Positions 51,923 to 63,199 of a stretch of DNA of 64,000 nucleotides are shown here, piece after piece; positions within the stretch are counted from its first letter, which is position 1; each line of letters opens with the position of its first letter. Position numbers and translations under genes: made by a program. Under the pieces are notes generated by a model. The model ran no database searches, was not told the origin of the DNA, and was given only the letters and a program-made list of their open reading frames with translations. Source of the DNA: an uncultured Bacteroidales bacterium (GTDB lineage Bacteria; Bacteroidota; Bacteroidia; Bacteroidales; WCHB1-69); the NCBI GenBank assembly GCA_937901455.1, contig CALDIA010000144.1:26637-90636 (forward strand), written 5' to 3'.

Positions 51923-52372
51923 ATGGCAAAAGAAGTAGCTGGCTTAATTAAGTTACAAATCAAGGGAGGTGCCGCCAATCCGTCACCGCCAGTAGGACCT
52001 GCTTTGGGTTCAAAGGGCGTGAACATCATGGAGTTTTGCAAGCAGTTCAATTCTCGTACGCAGGATTTAGCTGGCAAGATTATCCCGGTTGTGATTACGG
52101 TTTACAAGGATAAGTCCTTTGACTTCATCACAAAAACGCCCCCGGTAGCTGTCCAGATTAAGGAGGCCGCCAAGCTTCAAAAGGGTTCCGGAGAGCCTAA
52201 CCGTACGAAGGTGGGCACCATCACCTGGGATCAGGTGCGTGCTATTGCCGAGTTGAAACTGCCCGACTTGAACTGTTTCGAGATCGAGTCTGCCATGTCC
52301 ATGGTAGCAGGTACAGCCCGCAGTATGGGTGTCACTGTAAAAGGTGGAACGAATCCCTTTGAGAACAATTAA
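51923..52372 (+). CDS. rplK: 50S ribosomal protein L11
   Basis: L11 forms the GTPase-associated centre on 23S rRNA with L10 and L12. The 149-residue protein has the hallmark [20 protein letters not shown] segment near residue 17, [14 protein letters not shown], and the rRNA-binding C-terminal domain with [15 protein letters not shown]. rplA follows after 23 bp. Confidence 0.98.
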   Translation: MAKEVAGLIKLQIKGGAANPSPPVGPALGSKGVNIMEFCKQFNSRTQDLAGKIIPVVITVYKDKSFDFITKTPPVAVQIKEAAKLQKGSGEPNRTKVGTITWDQVRAIAELKLPDLNCFEIESAMSMVAGTARSMGVTVKGGTNPFENN

Positions 52373-52395
52373 TTAACTAAGTAAAATTAAATCAA

Positions 52396-53091
52396 ATGGC
52401 TAAAATATCCAAAAAACGCAAAGAGGCTTTTGCTAAATACGATAAGAGCAAGCTCTATGCTTTGCCGGAGGCCGTACAGGTGGTAAAGGACCTTACCTAC
52501 ACCAAGTTTGATGCGTCATTCGACATAGACGTCCGTCTGGGCGTTGACCCTCGAAAGGCCAATCAGATGGTGCGTGGTATCGTCACCCTGCCTCATGGTA
52601 CAGGCAAAGAGGTACGAGTGCTTGTGCTTTGTACCCCTGACAAGGAGGAAGAGGCAAAGGCTGCGGGAGCTGACTATGTTGGTTTGGAGGAGTACGTTGA
52701 CAAGATCAAACAAGGTTGGACCGATGTTGACGTGATCATCACCATGCCGAGCGTCATGCCGAAGATCGGTGCACTTGGTAGAGTGCTGGGTCCCCGTGGT
52801 TTGATGCCGAACCCGAAGTCTGGTACGGTTACCATGGAAATTGGTAAAGCAGTGGCCGAAGTGAAGGCCGGTAAGATTGACTTTAAAGTTGACAAATATG
52901 GTATCATCCACTCTTCTGTGGGCAAGAACCGCTTCACCGTGGAGCAGCTCACCGACAATGTCCGCGAGATGATGGGTACCATTATCAAACTGAAACCGAC
53001 TTCTGCTAAAGGTACTTACATCAAGAGTATCTACCTCTCCACAACAATGAGCCCCGGTGTACAGGTGGACCCGAAAACCGTTACATTATAA
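52396..53091 (+). CDS. rplA: 50S ribosomal protein L1
   Basis: L1 builds the mobile stalk at the ribosomal E site and in many bacteria represses its own operon. The 231-residue protein has [20 protein letters not shown], the signature [20 protein letters not shown], and [16 protein letters not shown] at the end. It is one candidate ligand for the leader hairpin upstream of secE (inference). rplJ follows after 17 bp. Confidence 0.98.
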   Translation: MAKISKKRKEAFAKYDKSKLYALPEAVQVVKDLTYTKFDASFDIDVRLGVDPRKANQMVRGIVTLPHGTGKEVRVLVLCTPDKEEEAKAAGADYVGLEEYVDKIKQGWTDVDVIITMPSVMPKIGALGRVLGPRGLMPNPKSGTVTMEIGKAVAEVKAGKIDFKVDKYGIIHSSVGKNRFTVEQLTDNVREMMGTIIKLKPTSAKGTYIKSIYLSTTMSPGVQVDPKTVTL

Positions 53092-53108
53092 CCTAAAGTT
53101 TAGTTAGT

Positions 53109-53624
53109 ATGAAAAAAGAACAGAAAAGTCAGATTATAGAAGAAATTGCTCAGGACTTGGCTAACTATGCTAATGTTTATGTAATAGATATTGCAGGTTT
53201 TACCGTTAGTACAGTTAATCAACTGCGCAGACAGTGTTTCAAGCGCGATGTGAAGTTGAAGGTTGTTAAGAACACCCTGCTGAAACGCGCCATGGACCAG
53301 TCAGCATCCGATTATTCCGAGCTTTACGAGACCTTGAAGGGTTCCACAGCCATCATGCTCTGCAATACGGGCAACGTGCCCGCGAAGCTGATCAAGGAGT
53401 TCCGCGCCAAGAATGCGAAGCCGATCGTGAAGGCCGCCTTTATTGAGGAGACTACCTACATCGGCGATGAGAACTTGGAGGCCCTGTGCAACATCAAGTC
53501 TCGCGATGAGTTGCTTGGAGACATCATCGGTTTGTTACAATCACCCGCCAAAAATGTCATCTCGGCATTACAGTCAGGTGGTGGTAAGTTAGCAGGTATC
53601 GTCAAAACGTTATCTGAAAGATAA
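53109..53624 (+). CDS. rplJ: 50S ribosomal protein L10
   Basis: L10 anchors L7/L12 dimers to the ribosome. The 171-residue protein has YVIDIAGFTVSTVNQLRRQC, VKNTLLKRAM and the C-terminal helix that binds L12 (about 135-171). Only 17 bp separate it from rplA, so there is no room for a dedicated L10 leader of the kind seen before rplJ in E. coli. Confidence 0.97.
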   Translation: MKKEQKSQIIEEIAQDLANYANVYVIDIAGFTVSTVNQLRRQCFKRDVKLKVVKNTLLKRAMDQSASDYSELYETLKGSTAIMLCNTGNVPAKLIKEFRAKNAKPIVKAAFIEETTYIGDENLEALCNIKSRDELLGDIIGLLQSPAKNVISALQSGGGKLAGIVKTLSER

Positions 53625-53678
53625 AATAATCAATAAAAGTCAATTAATTTAGTAAAAACAATTTAAAAAAATAACATT

Positions 53679-54056
53679 ATGGCAGATTTAAAAGCATTTG
53701 CAGAACAATTAGTGAACTTAACCGTTAAAGAAGTTAACGAATTAGCTCAAATTTTAAAAGACGAATACGGCATTGAGCCCGCCGCTGCTGCGGTTGCAGT
53801 TGCCGCTGGTCCTGTTGCTGGCGCCGGTCCTGCTGCTGAAGAGAAGACCGAGTTCGACGTAATCTTGAAAGCCGCTGGTGCTCAGAAGTTACAAGTTGTG
53901 AAGTTGGTGAAGGAACTCACCAGCCTTGGACTGAAAGAAGCTAAGGAATTAGTGGATGGCGCACCTAAGGCCGTTAAGGAAGGCGTTTCTAAAGACGAAG
54001 CTGAATCCTTGAAGAAGTCTCTCGAGGAAGCTGGTGCTGAGGTAGAAATTAAATAA
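53679..54056 (+). CDS. rplL: 50S ribosomal protein L7/L12
   Basis: This stalk protein recruits translation GTPases. Its N-terminal dimerisation domain ([20 protein letters not shown]) and Ala/Gly-rich hinge lead to the C-terminal domain with [32 protein letters not shown] and the [13 protein letters not shown] loop. At 125 residues it is standard. A 142-bp gap holding a stem-loop separates it from rpoB. Confidence 0.98.
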   Translation: MADLKAFAEQLVNLTVKEVNELAQILKDEYGIEPAAAAVAVAAGPVAGAGPAAEEKTEFDVILKAAGAQKLQVVKLVKELTSLGLKEAKELVDGAPKAVKEGVSKDEAESLKKSLEEAGAEVEIK

Positions 54057-54079
54057 TTTCCCTTATAATTTTTTCAATA

Positions 54080-54113
54080 GTACAACACTTCCACTTCGGT
54101 GGAAGTATTGTAC
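54080..54113 (+). promoter_or_regulatory. Stem-loop between rplL and rpoB
   Basis: A 15-bp stem with one C-A mismatch pairs 54080-54094 with 54099-54113, closed by a TTCG tetraloop. No T-run follows, so it is not a classical terminator. Its place matches the rplL-rpoB attenuator and RNase III site known from E. coli, so an mRNA-processing or partial-termination role is likely (inference). Confidence 0.7.
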
Positions 54114-54198
54114 TTATTGTTGTTTATAATACCCGCTGATTGGTATTTCTCCCGAAAATAAGTCAGTATTTTATATTTCATCAGTAAAACGTACAGCC

Positions 54199-57100
54199 TT
54201 GGCAAATAATACAAATCAGAGAATAAGTTTTGCTACAACCAGACCTGTTGAGTTTCCGGATTTTCTGGACATTCAGCTGAAGTCGTTCCAGGAGTTCTTC
54301 CAAATAGATACCGATGCTGAGTGCCGTCAGAATGAGGGCCTGTATCGTGCCTTTGCCGAGAATTTTCCCATCACCGACGCCCGCGGCACCTTCGTGCTGG
54401 AGTTCCTCGACTACTCCATAGAAGGCCCTCGCTACTCCATGGATGAGTGCCTCGAGAGAGGCCTGACCTACAGCGTTCCCCTTAAAGCAAAACTCAAACT
54501 TTCCTGTACTGATCAGGAACATGAAGATTTTGAGACCCGTATTCAGGATGTCTATTTAGGTATGATCCCGTACATGACCCCCAGTGGCACTTTTATCATC
54601 AATGGTGCCGAGCGCGTAGTGGTGTCACAACTGCACCGCTCCCCGGGCGTCTTCTTCGGATTTTCCTATCATACCAATGGCACGATGCTCTATTCGGCAC
54701 GTATCATTCCGTTCAAGGGCTCATGGATGGAGTTCACCACCGATATCAACAACGTCATGTATGCGTATATCGACCGAAAAAAGAAATTGCCGGTCACTAC
54801 GCTGCTGCGTGCCATCGGTTATGAGACCGACAAGGATATTCTGAGCATCTTTGACATCGCCTATGAGGTGAAGGCGACCAAGGCTAATCTGAAGAAACAC
54901 ATCGGTGAGAAATTCGCCGCCGCCGTCACCAAGACCTGGAACGAGGAGTTCGGCGATGAAGAGACCGGTGAGATTTCCAATATCGAACGCTCCGAGGTCA
55001 TCATCGACCGTGAGACCGTGCTGGAGAAAGAACATATCAATATGATCACCAATGCCAACATCAAGTCGGTGCTCTTCCATAAGGAGGACCCCAAACAATT
55101 GGACTATTCGGTGATCTTCAACACCTTGCAAAAAGATCCGACCCACACGGGCAAGGGCGCTATCGAGTACATCTACCAGCAGTTGAAGAGTACCATTCCG
55201 CCCGATGAAGAGACCGCCCGCGCCACCCTCGACAAGCTCTTCTTTTCGGAGAACCGCTACGACCTCGGCGAGGTGGGCCGCTATCGTATCAATAAGAAAC
55301 TGAATCTCGACATTCCGATTACGACCGGTGTGCTGACCAATGAGGATATCATATCCATTATCCGCTACCTCATCGAGTTGATCAACTCCCGTACCGAGGT
55401 GGATGACATCGATCACTTGAGCAACCGTCGTGTCCGTACTGTCGGAGAACAATTATATAACCAGTTCAGCTTGGGTCTGAACCGTATGTCTCGTACCATC
55501 CGTGAGAAGATGAATGTACGCGACCATGAGTTGTTTGCCCCCGTTGACTTGATCAACGCCAAGACGTTGTCATCGGTTGTCAACTCTTTCTTCGGCACCA
55601 ACCAGCTGAGCCAATTCATGGACCAGACCAACCCGTTGTCAGAGATTACGCATAAGCGTAGAATTTCTGCCTTGGGTCCTGGCGGTCTGTCGCGCGAGCG
55701 TGCCGGCTTCGAGGTGCGTGACGTGCACTACACACACTACGGGCGTCTTTGTACGATTGAGACCCCTGAAGGTCCGAACATCGGTTTGATTTCCTCCCTG
55801 TGTGTGTTTGCTAAGATTAACAACTTAGGATTCATCGCCACACCGTATCGTCGGGTGGTGAACGGACAGGTGCAGTTCAATGAGCCGCCGGTATTCCTGA
55901 CCGCCGAGGAGGAAGACAACTTGCGTATCGCCCAGGCCAACACGCCGATGGACGAGAACGGTCTCTTGGGCGAGAAGGTGAAAGCCCGTCGTTTGGCCGA
56001 TTACCCGATTCTGCCCCGCGAGGATATTGACATGATCGACATTGCGCCGAACCAGATTGCCTCTTTGGCTGCCTCCCTGATCCCATTCCTGGAGAACGAC
56101 GATGCCAACCGTGCGTTGATGGGTTCCAACATGATGCGTCAGGCAGTGCCGTTGTTGCGTCCGGAAGCCCCTATCGTGGGTACTGGTCTGGAGCATCAGG
56201 TGGCTGTCGATTCCCGTGTGGTGCTCGTGGCCGAGGGCAATGGCGTGGTCACCTCTGTGGATGCTTGCCATATCGAAATCGATTACGAACGTACCGAGCT
56301 GGAAGAACTCATCAGCTTTGAGTCTAACGTGAAGAGATACGACCTACTCAAGTTCAGAAGAACCAACCAGAACTCCTGCTTCAACCAACGTCCTATCGTT
56401 GTGAAGGGGCAGAAAGTAAAGAAGGGCGATGTACTGACCGATGGTTATGCCACCGACAATGGCGAGCTGGCTTTGGGTAGAAACCTGATGGTGGCCTTCA
56501 TGCCTTGGAAGGGCTACAACTTCGAGGATGCAGTCGTGATCTCTGAAAAAGCGGTAACCGAAGACTTGTACACCTCTATTCATATTGAGTCGTTCACCTT
56601 GGAGGTGCGCGACACCAAACGCGGTGTGGAGGTTCTCACCAACGATATTCCTAACGTGTCCAACGAAGCCACTAAGGACTTGAATGAAAATGGTCTTATC
56701 CGAGTGGGTGCGGAGGTTACCGAAGGCGATATCCTGATTGGTAAGATTACCCCGAAGGGCGAGTCTTACCCGACCCCCGAGGAGAAGTTGCTCCGCGCCA
56801 TCTTCGGCGACAAGGCCGGTGATGTGAAGGATGCTTCCTTGAAAGCACCCCCATCCATGAAGGGTGTGGTAATCGGTGCCAAGTCACTCCAGCGTCCTCT
56901 GAAGAACAGATCCTCCAAAGCCAAGGATAAAGAGCAAGTGGCCGAGATAGAAGAGAGATACCAAGTGCAGTTCAACGCCTTGAAAGAGAAGGCAGTCGTC
57001 AAATTGTACAAGGTGCTTGAAGGAAAGATTGCCGCCAATGTCTATAATAACGTCAAAGAGGTGGTGATTCCGAAGGGCTCCAAGTTTTCCTTGAAGTTGC

Positions 57101-58005
57101 TCCGCGGCGAGAAGGTGGACTTGAACAATGTGACCCTCTCCAAGTGGACCAACGACGCCAAGTTGAACACTATCGTTGCTCAGATTATCCGCAACTATCA
57201 AATTCAATATCGCGACATCAACGCAAAGAGAACCCGTGAGATTTTCGATGTGACCATCGGCACGGAACTACCCAGCGGTATCGTCGAGTTGGCCAAGGTC
57301 TATATCGCTGACAAGCGTAAGTTGCGCATCGGCGACAAGATGGCCGGTCGCCACGGTAACAAGGGTTGTGTGGCCAAGATTGTGAAACAGGAAGACCTGC
57401 CGTTCCTGGCTGACGGCCGTCCTGTGGATGTGGTCCTGAACCCGTTGGGTGTGCCTTCCCGTATGAACTTGGGTCAGATTTACGAGACCGTGCTCGGTTG
57501 GGCTGGCAAACAGTTAGGATGTAAGTTCGCCACCCCGATTTTCGATGGCGCCTCCATCGACCAGATCAATGACTACATGAAGAAAGCCGGTCTGCCTGAG
57601 AACGGCAGCACCCAGCTTTATGATGGCGAGACTGGAGAGCCGTTCCACCAGAAGGCTACGGTTGGCTACATCTACTACCTGAAGCTGCATCATATGGTGG
57701 ACGACAAGATGCATGCCCGTTCCATTGGACCGTACTCCCTCATCACGCAACAACCGTTGGGCGGTAAGGCCCAATTCGGTGGCCAACGTTTCGGTGAGAT
57801 GGAGGTGTGGGCCATTGAGGCCTACGGCGCTTCCAATGTGCTCCAAGAAATCCTGACCGTGAAGTCTGACGACGTGGTCGGTAGAGCCAAAACCTACGAG
57901 GCTATCGTGAAAGGCGACAACATGCCTACCCCGGGCATCCCTGAGTCATTCAACGTGCTCGTACATGAGTTACGCGGTCTCTGCTTAGATATTAAATTTG
58001 AATAA
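54199..58005 (+). CDS. rpoB: DNA-directed RNA polymerase subunit beta
   Basis: This is the beta subunit of RNA polymerase, 1268 residues. The start codon is TTG (54199-54201); the product N-terminus then aligns with known Bacteroides RpoB ([20 protein letters not shown]), and no in-frame ATG lies before residue 80. The rifampicin pocket ([20 protein letters not shown]) has the sensitive-type Asp, His and Ser. [12 protein letters not shown] and the C-terminal [18 protein letters not shown] are intact. The stem-loop at 54080-54113 lies in its leader. rpoC follows after 23 bp. Confidence 0.98.
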   Translation: MANNTNQRISFATTRPVEFPDFLDIQLKSFQEFFQIDTDAECRQNEGLYRAFAENFPITDARGTFVLEFLDYSIEGPRYSMDECLERGLTYSVPLKAKLKLSCTDQEHEDFETRIQDVYLGMIPYMTPSGTFIINGAERVVVSQLHRSPGVFFGFSYHTNGTMLYSARIIPFKGSWMEFTTDINNVMYAYIDRKKKLPVTTLLRAIGYETDKDILSIFDIAYEVKATKANLKKHIGEKFAAAVTKTWNEEFGDEETGEISNIERSEVIIDRETVLEKEHINMITNANIKSVLFHKEDPKQLDYSVIFNTLQKDPTHTGKGAIEYIYQQLKSTIPPDEETARATLDKLFFSENRYDLGEVGRYRINKKLNLDIPITTGVLTNEDIISIIRYLIELINSRTEVDDIDHLSNRRVRTVGEQLYNQFSLGLNRMSRTIREKMNVRDHELFAPVDLINAKTLSSVVNSFFGTNQLSQFMDQTNPLSEITHKRRISALGPGGLSRERAGFEVRDVHYTHYGRLCTIETPEGPNIGLISSLCVFAKINNLGFIATPYRRVVNGQVQFNEPPVFLTAEEEDNLRIAQANTPMDENGLLGEKVKARRLADYPILPREDIDMIDIAPNQIASLAASLIPFLENDDANRALMGSNMMRQAVPLLRPEAPIVGTGLEHQVAVDSRVVLVAEGNGVVTSVDACHIEIDYERTELEELISFESNVKRYDLLKFRRTNQNSCFNQRPIVVKGQKVKKGDVLTDGYATDNGELALGRNLMVAFMPWKGYNFEDAVVISEKAVTEDLYTSIHIESFTLEVRDTKRGVEVLTNDIPNVSNEATKDLNENGLIRVGAEVTEGDILIGKITPKGESYPTPEEKLLRAIFGDKAGDVKDASLKAPPSMKGVVIGAKSLQRPLKNRSSKAKDKEQVAEIEERYQVQFNALKEKAVVKLYKVLEGKIAANVYNNVKEVVIPKGSKFSLKLLRGEKVDLNNVTLSKWTNDAKLNTIVAQIIRNYQIQYRDINAKRTREIFDVTIGTELPSGIVELAKVYIADKRKLRIGDKMAGRHGNKGCVAKIVKQEDLPFLADGRPVDVVLNPLGVPSRMNLGQIYETVLGWAGKQLGCKFATPIFDGASIDQINDYMKKAGLPENGSTQLYDGETGEPFHQKATVGYIYYLKLHHMVDDKMHARSIGPYSLITQQPLGGKAQFGGQRFGEMEVWAIEAYGASNVLQEILTVKSDDVVGRAKTYEAIVKGDNMPTPGIPESFNVLVHELRGLCLDIKFE

Positions 58006-58028
58006 AATTGAATAAAGAATAAAAGAAT

Positions 58029-61000
58029 ATGGCCTCTTTTAAGAAAGATAATAATACTAGAAAAGAGTTTCAAAGAATCACGATCAGCTTGGCATCTCCC
58101 GAGACCATCCTGGAACAGTCTCATGGAGAGGTAGTGAAGCCCGAGACCATCAACTACAGGACCTACAAGCCTGAACGCGATGGCTTGTTCTGCGAAAAGA
58201 TTTTCGGACCTACCAAAGACTGGGAATGCCACTGTGGTAAGTACAAGAGAATACGCTACAAGGGAGTGGTTTGTGACCGTTGTGGCGTGGAAGTAACCGA
58301 ACGCAAAGTACGTCGTGAGCGTATGGGACACATCCAACTGGTGGTACCCGTAGCCCACATCTGGTTCTTTAAGTCCCTTCCCAACAAGATTGCTGCTCTT
58401 TTAGGTCTCTCTTCCAAGGAGGTGGACGCCATCGTGTACTATGAAAAGTATATCGTCATCCAACCAGGTATCTTGGAGAGCGACACCATTAAGAAGAAGA
58501 CACTACTCTCTGAGGAGGAATATTTTGACTTAACTGACAACTTGCCAGTTGAAAACAAACAGTTGGAGGATTCCGACCCCGACAAGTTCATCGCCAAGAT
58601 GGGAGCCGAAGCGCTCTACGACTTGCTCAGCAGTGTGGACCTCGATGCCGAGTCGTATGAGCTTCGCGACAAGGCCAACCACGAAACCTCCCAGCAGAGG
58701 AAGAAAGAGTATCTGAAACGCCTTCACGTGTTTGAAGCTTTCAGAGACAGCCGCAGACGTGCCGAGAACCGTCCCGAGTGGATGATTATCAAGATCGTTC
58801 CTGTGACACCGCCCGACTTGCGTCCCTTGGTGCCGCTGGATGGCGGCCGCTTTGCCACCTCCGATCTTAACGACCTCTACCGGCGTGTGATTATCCGTAA
58901 CAATCGTCTGAAACGACTCATTGAAATTAAGGCCCCCGATGTGATTATGCGTAATGAAAAGCGTATGCTTCAGGAGGCTGTGGACTCCCTGCTCGACAAT
59001 TCTAAGAAGTCGAGTGCCGTGAAGACTGATTCCAACAGGGCGCTGAAGTCCCTGTCTGACAGTTTGAAAGGTAAACAAGGACGTTTCCGTCAGAACTTGC
59101 TGGGTAAACGTGTCGACTATTCAGGTCGTTCTGTAATTGTTGTAGGTCCTGAGTTGCACCTTAACGAATGCGGTCTGCCTAAGGATATGGCTGCCGAGCT
59201 TTTCAAACCGTTTGTCATTCGCAAGATTCTGGAAAGAGGCATCGTGAAGACAGTGAAGTCTGCCAAGAAGATTGTGGACCGCAAGGATCCTATCGTTTGG
59301 GAGATTTTGGAGAACATTTTGAAGGGTCACCCCGTATTGTTGAACCGAGCACCTACTTTGCACCGTTTGGGTATCCAGGCCTTCCAGCCCCGCTTGGTCG
59401 AGGGTAAGGCTATCCGCCTCCACCCGCTCTGCTGTACGGCTTTCAACGCCGACTTTGACGGTGACCAGATGGCTGTGCACGTTCCTCTGGGAAATGCGGC
59501 TATCTTGGAGGCCCAAATGCTGATGATGGCCTCCCATAACATTTTGAACCCCGCAAATGGCGCACCTGTCACTGTGCCTTCTCAAGACATGGTGTTGGGT
59601 CTGTATTATATTACAAAGGAATTGCCCTCCACACCTGACCATGCAGTGCCCGGCGAAGGCCGCTTGTTTTATGGTCCCGAGGAGGTGATGATTGCTTATA
59701 ATGAGAAGAAAGTTCACCTCAATGCCAAAATCAAGTGCCGAGTCGATTTGGACGGCACTGGCAACATAAAGTTGATTGACACGACCGTGGGCCGTGTGAT
59801 GTTCAATCAGGTGGTCCCTAAAGATTACGGCTATGTGAACATGCTTCTTACCAAGAAAGCTTTGCGTGATATCATCGGTGACATTTTGTCAAAGTGCGGA
59901 AACAAGGCTTGTGCCCAGTTCCTTGATGATATCATGACACTGGGTTACCGCATGGCTTTCGAAGGCGGTATGTCCTTTAACTTGGGTGATGTGATTATCC
60001 CTGCTGAGAAACCTAAGTTGATTGCTGAGGCCAACGCCCAGATTGATGAGATTACCATGAACTACAACATGGGTTTCATCACTAATACCGAGCGTTATAA
60101 CCAGGTGATTGACGTGTGGTCGCAGTGCAATGCCCGTCTGTCCAAGATCTTGATGAAAGAGATAGAGGCCGACCGTCAGGGCTTCAACCCTGTGCACATG
60201 ATGCGTGACTCTGGAGCCCGTGGTTCTGCCGAGCAGATTCGTCAGCTCTCCGGCATGCGTGGTTTGATGGCAAAACCGTCAAAGGCCGGCTCTTCTGGTG
60301 GCGAGATTATCGAGAACCCCATCCTTTCTAACTTCAAGGAGGGTCTGTCAGTGCAAGAGTACTTTATCTCTACGCACGGTGCCCGTAAGGGTTTGGCCGA
60401 TACCGCTTTGAAGACAGCCGATGCAGGTTATCTGACCCGTCGTCTGGTGGATGTATCACACGATGTGATTATCAATGAAGAGGACTGCGGAACCTTGCGT
60501 GGTTTGGTTTGCACAGCTTTGAAGAACAATGACGAGGTTGTAGCTACACTCTACGAGCGTATCTTAGGTCGTGTGTCAGTGCATGACATCATTCATCCTA
60601 CAACAGGAGAGCTGATTGTGGCTGCAGGTGATGAGATTACTGAGAGCATTGCTCAGATCATCGAAGATTCTCCTATCGAGAGCGTTGAAATTCGCTCGGT
60701 ATTGACCTGCGAATCTAAGAAGGGTGTATGCGCTAAGTGCTACGGACGCAACTTGGCAACCAGCAAGATGGTTCAGAAGGGTGAGGCTGTAGGTGTGATT
60801 GCTGCACAGTCTATCGGTGAGCCAGGTACACAGCTGACACTTCGTACATTCCACGCTGGTGGTACGGCAGCCAACATCGCTGCAGATGCTACTATCGTGG
60901 CTAAGAACAACTCTAAGATTGAGTTCGAAGAGCTCCGCACCGTGGACGTCGTAGATGATGCTGGTGAACCAGCTAAGTTGGTTGTAAGCCGTCTGACAGA

Positions 61001-62360
61001 AGCCCGCTTCGTGGATGTGAATACAGGTATTGTACTTTCTACTCATACCGTTCCTTATGGATCTACCCTCTATGCCAGCGATGGCGAGCAGGTAGAGAAG
61101 GGCAAGCTGATTGCTCGTTGGGACCCATTCAACGCTGTTGTAATCACAGAAACAGCTGGTAAGGTAGAGCTGGAAGACGTAGTAGAGAATGTCACCTTCA
61201 ATGTGGAGGTTGATGAATCTACTGGCTTGCGTGAGTACATTATTATTGAGTCTAAGGATAGAACCAAGGTTCCAGGTGCTCGCATCGTAGATGAGAACGG
61301 TGAACTGATCAGAACATACAACCTCCCTGTGGGTGGTCACGTAGTGGTTGAGAACGGTCAGCAAGTGAAAGCTGGTGACGTCATCGTGAAGATTCCACGT
61401 GCCGTAAGTAAGGCCGGTGATATCACGGGTGGTCTTCCACGAGTAACGGAGCTGTTCGAGGCACGTAGCCCGTCAAATCCTGCTATCGTTTCTGAAATCG
61501 ATGGTGAAATTAAGATGGGTAAGGTGAAGCGTGGTAACCGCGAGATTATCGTCACCTCTAAGGCTGGTGATGAGAAGCGTTATCTGGTTCCACTGTCAAA
61601 GCAGATTCTGGTACAGGAGAACGACTATGTACGTGCTGGTACGTCACTGTCAGACGGTGCCATCACCCCTGCCGACATCTTGGCTATCAAGGGCCCAACG
61701 GCTGTTCAGGAGTACATTGTGAACGAGGTACAGGACGTTTATCGTCTGCAAGGTGTGAAGATCAATGATAAGCACTTTGAGATCATCGTTCGTCAGATGA
61801 TGCGTAAGGTTCAGATCGACGAGCCTGGAGATACGCGCTTCTTGGAGCAGCAGATTGTGGATAAGCTCGACTTCCAGGATGAGAACGACCGTATCTGGGG
61901 CAAGAAGGTTGTGGTAGATGCTGGTGATTCTCAGAATATGCAGGCTGGTCAGATAGTGACAGCTCGCAAACTTCGCGATGAGAACAGTATGCTGAAGCGT
62001 CGTGACTTGAAGCTTGTTCAGGTGCGTGATGCAGTTCCTGCCACCTCTACTCAGATTCTACAGGGTATCACCCGTGCAGCTTTGCAGACTTCCAGCTTTA
62101 TGTCTGCTGCTTCCTTCCAGGAAACGACGAAGGTGCTCAACGAGGCAGCCATCAACGGCAAGTCAGACTATCTGGAGGGCATGAAGGAGAATGTAATCTG
62201 CGGTCACTTGATCCCTGCGGGTACTGGTCTGCGTGAATTCGAGAAGATTATCGTGGATTCTCGTGAAGACTATGAGCGCATGCAAGCCAATAAGCGTACT
62301 GTGCTCGACTTCGATGATAATGACAGAGCCTCTGTGCTTGAGCATCGATTCGATGATTGA
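58029..62360 (+). CDS. rpoC: DNA-directed RNA polymerase subunit beta'
   Basis: This is the beta' subunit, 1443 residues, intact. The first zinc site has Cys67, Cys69, Cys82 and Cys85. The catalytic magnesium is held by Asp475, Asp477 and Asp479 in [15 protein letters not shown]. The second zinc site includes [15 protein letters not shown], and the trigger loop has [19 protein letters not shown]. Codon usage changes within the gene near 60.5 kb: Leu TTG falls from about 16 of 27 (59041-59830) to about 8 of 38 afterwards, and Pro CCA rises from none of 17 to about 8 of 18. A strong terminator follows. Confidence 0.97.
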   Translation: MASFKKDNNTRKEFQRITISLASPETILEQSHGEVVKPETINYRTYKPERDGLFCEKIFGPTKDWECHCGKYKRIRYKGVVCDRCGVEVTERKVRRERMGHIQLVVPVAHIWFFKSLPNKIAALLGLSSKEVDAIVYYEKYIVIQPGILESDTIKKKTLLSEEEYFDLTDNLPVENKQLEDSDPDKFIAKMGAEALYDLLSSVDLDAESYELRDKANHETSQQRKKEYLKRLHVFEAFRDSRRRAENRPEWMIIKIVPVTPPDLRPLVPLDGGRFATSDLNDLYRRVIIRNNRLKRLIEIKAPDVIMRNEKRMLQEAVDSLLDNSKKSSAVKTDSNRALKSLSDSLKGKQGRFRQNLLGKRVDYSGRSVIVVGPELHLNECGLPKDMAAELFKPFVIRKILERGIVKTVKSAKKIVDRKDPIVWEILENILKGHPVLLNRAPTLHRLGIQAFQPRLVEGKAIRLHPLCCTAFNADFDGDQMAVHVPLGNAAILEAQMLMMASHNILNPANGAPVTVPSQDMVLGLYYITKELPSTPDHAVPGEGRLFYGPEEVMIAYNEKKVHLNAKIKCRVDLDGTGNIKLIDTTVGRVMFNQVVPKDYGYVNMLLTKKALRDIIGDILSKCGNKACAQFLDDIMTLGYRMAFEGGMSFNLGDVIIPAEKPKLIAEANAQIDEITMNYNMGFITNTERYNQVIDVWSQCNARLSKILMKEIEADRQGFNPVHMMRDSGARGSAEQIRQLSGMRGLMAKPSKAGSSGGEIIENPILSNFKEGLSVQEYFISTHGARKGLADTALKTADAGYLTRRLVDVSHDVIINEEDCGTLRGLVCTALKNNDEVVATLYERILGRVSVHDIIHPTTGELIVAAGDEITESIAQIIEDSPIESVEIRSVLTCESKKGVCAKCYGRNLATSKMVQKGEAVGVIAAQSIGEPGTQLTLRTFHAGGTAANIAADATIVAKNNSKIEFEELRTVDVVDDAGEPAKLVVSRLTEARFVDVNTGIVLSTHTVPYGSTLYASDGEQVEKGKLIARWDPFNAVVITETAGKVELEDVVENVTFNVEVDESTGLREYIIIESKDRTKVPGARIVDENGELIRTYNLPVGGHVVVENGQQVKAGDVIVKIPRAVSKAGDITGGLPRVTELFEARSPSNPAIVSEIDGEIKMGKVKRGNREIIVTSKAGDEKRYLVPLSKQILVQENDYVRAGTSLSDGAITPADILAIKGPTAVQEYIVNEVQDVYRLQGVKINDKHFEIIVRQMMRKVQIDEPGDTRFLEQQIVDKLDFQDENDRIWGKKVVVDAGDSQNMQAGQIVTARKLRDENSMLKRRDLKLVQVRDAVPATSTQILQGITRAALQTSSFMSAASFQETTKVLNEAAINGKSDYLEGMKENVICGHLIPAGTGLREFEKIIVDSREDYERMQANKRTVLDFDDNDRASVLEHRFDD

Positions 62361-62387
62361 TTCGTAAAGGATTGATTCCCTATAGAG

Positions 62388-62422
62388 AAGGATGTGCCGA
62401 AGCTCGGCACATCCTTTTTTTT
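62388..62422 (+). terminator. Terminator of the secE-rpoC operon
   Basis: A perfect 13-bp stem pairs AAGGATGTGCCGA (62388-62400) with TCGGCACATCCTT (62404-62416) around a 3-base loop. A long T-run follows. It lies 27 bp after the rpoC stop. Confidence 0.92.
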
Positions 62423-62487
62423 ATTTGAATTGCATCGATTCTGATAAAAAAGTTCAGATTTTAATAAGTCCGCTTATTTGAAAGTTG

Positions 62488-62495
62488 TATCTTTG
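62488..62495 (+). promoter_or_regulatory. -7 promoter element of the PASTA-rluD unit
   Basis: TATCTTTG, 47 bp before the ATG at 62543. No clear -33 element is seen. Confidence 0.6.
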
Positions 62496-62542
62496 CAGAA
62501 AACTAAGATTAGCGATGTCTTTATTTCTAATTTTGTGTGAAT

Positions 62543-63181
62543 ATGACTATTAAGGAATTCTTTTCATTCAAGCGTAATAAGTTCTTCTGGTGGAACATCA
62601 TCGGTATGGTCGTTTTCGTGATCCTGATGTTATTACTCATTCTGAAGGGACTGGATATCTATACGCATCATGGCGAAGGCGTACGTGTGCCTAATGTGAA
62701 GGGCATGGGTGTCAATGAGGCTGCCCTTATGTTGCGCAATCACGATCTTGCAGCAGAGGTTTCTGATTCTACCTATATGGAAGACAAGCCTGCGGGCACT
62801 GTGCTTGAGGTGAATCCAGAGCCAGAGCAGCTGGTAAAGAAAGGCCGTGTCATCCGCCTTACCATCAATTCCCTGAATGTGCCTCTGATGGCCATCCCAG
62901 ATGTGGTGGAGAACAGTTCTTTGCGCGAAGCACAGGTGAAGATCACCGCTTCTGGTTTCAAAATTGACTCTGTGCAATACATTCAGGGAGAGAAAGACTG
63001 GGTGTATGGTGTGAAATACCGTGGTCATACGCTGATGATAGGTGAGAAGGTGCCTATGGGCTCATCGTTGGTCCTGGTGGCAGGTGATGGAAAGGATGAT
63101 GAGGAGGAGGAAATACTGATCAATCCTATCGACCAACCTACCGAAGAGGAATCAACAACGGAAGAAGATCCTTGGTTCTGA
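62543..63181 (+). CDS. Membrane-anchored protein with two PASTA domains
   Basis: This 212-residue protein has a short cytoplasmic N-terminus, one membrane helix (about 17-36) and two PASTA domains outside (about 46-113, opening VRVPNVKGMGVNEAAL, and about 116-184). An acidic Glu/Asp/Thr tail ends DPWF. PASTA domains bind muropeptides or beta-lactams in kinases and PBPs, but no kinase or transpeptidase is attached here. It is probably a peptidoglycan sensor or scaffold. A GTG at 62537 is in frame; the ATG at 62543 is preferred. The rluD-type gene follows after 18 bp. Confidence 0.88.
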   Translation: MTIKEFFSFKRNKFFWWNIIGMVVFVILMLLLILKGLDIYTHHGEGVRVPNVKGMGVNEAALMLRNHDLAAEVSDSTYMEDKPAGTVLEVNPEPEQLVKKGRVIRLTINSLNVPLMAIPDVVENSSLREAQVKITASGFKIDSVQYIQGEKDWVYGVKYRGHTLMIGEKVPMGSSLVLVAGDGKDDEEEEILINPIDQPTEEESTTEEDPWF

Positions 63182-63199
63182 TATAATCTGTGTTTGGAG

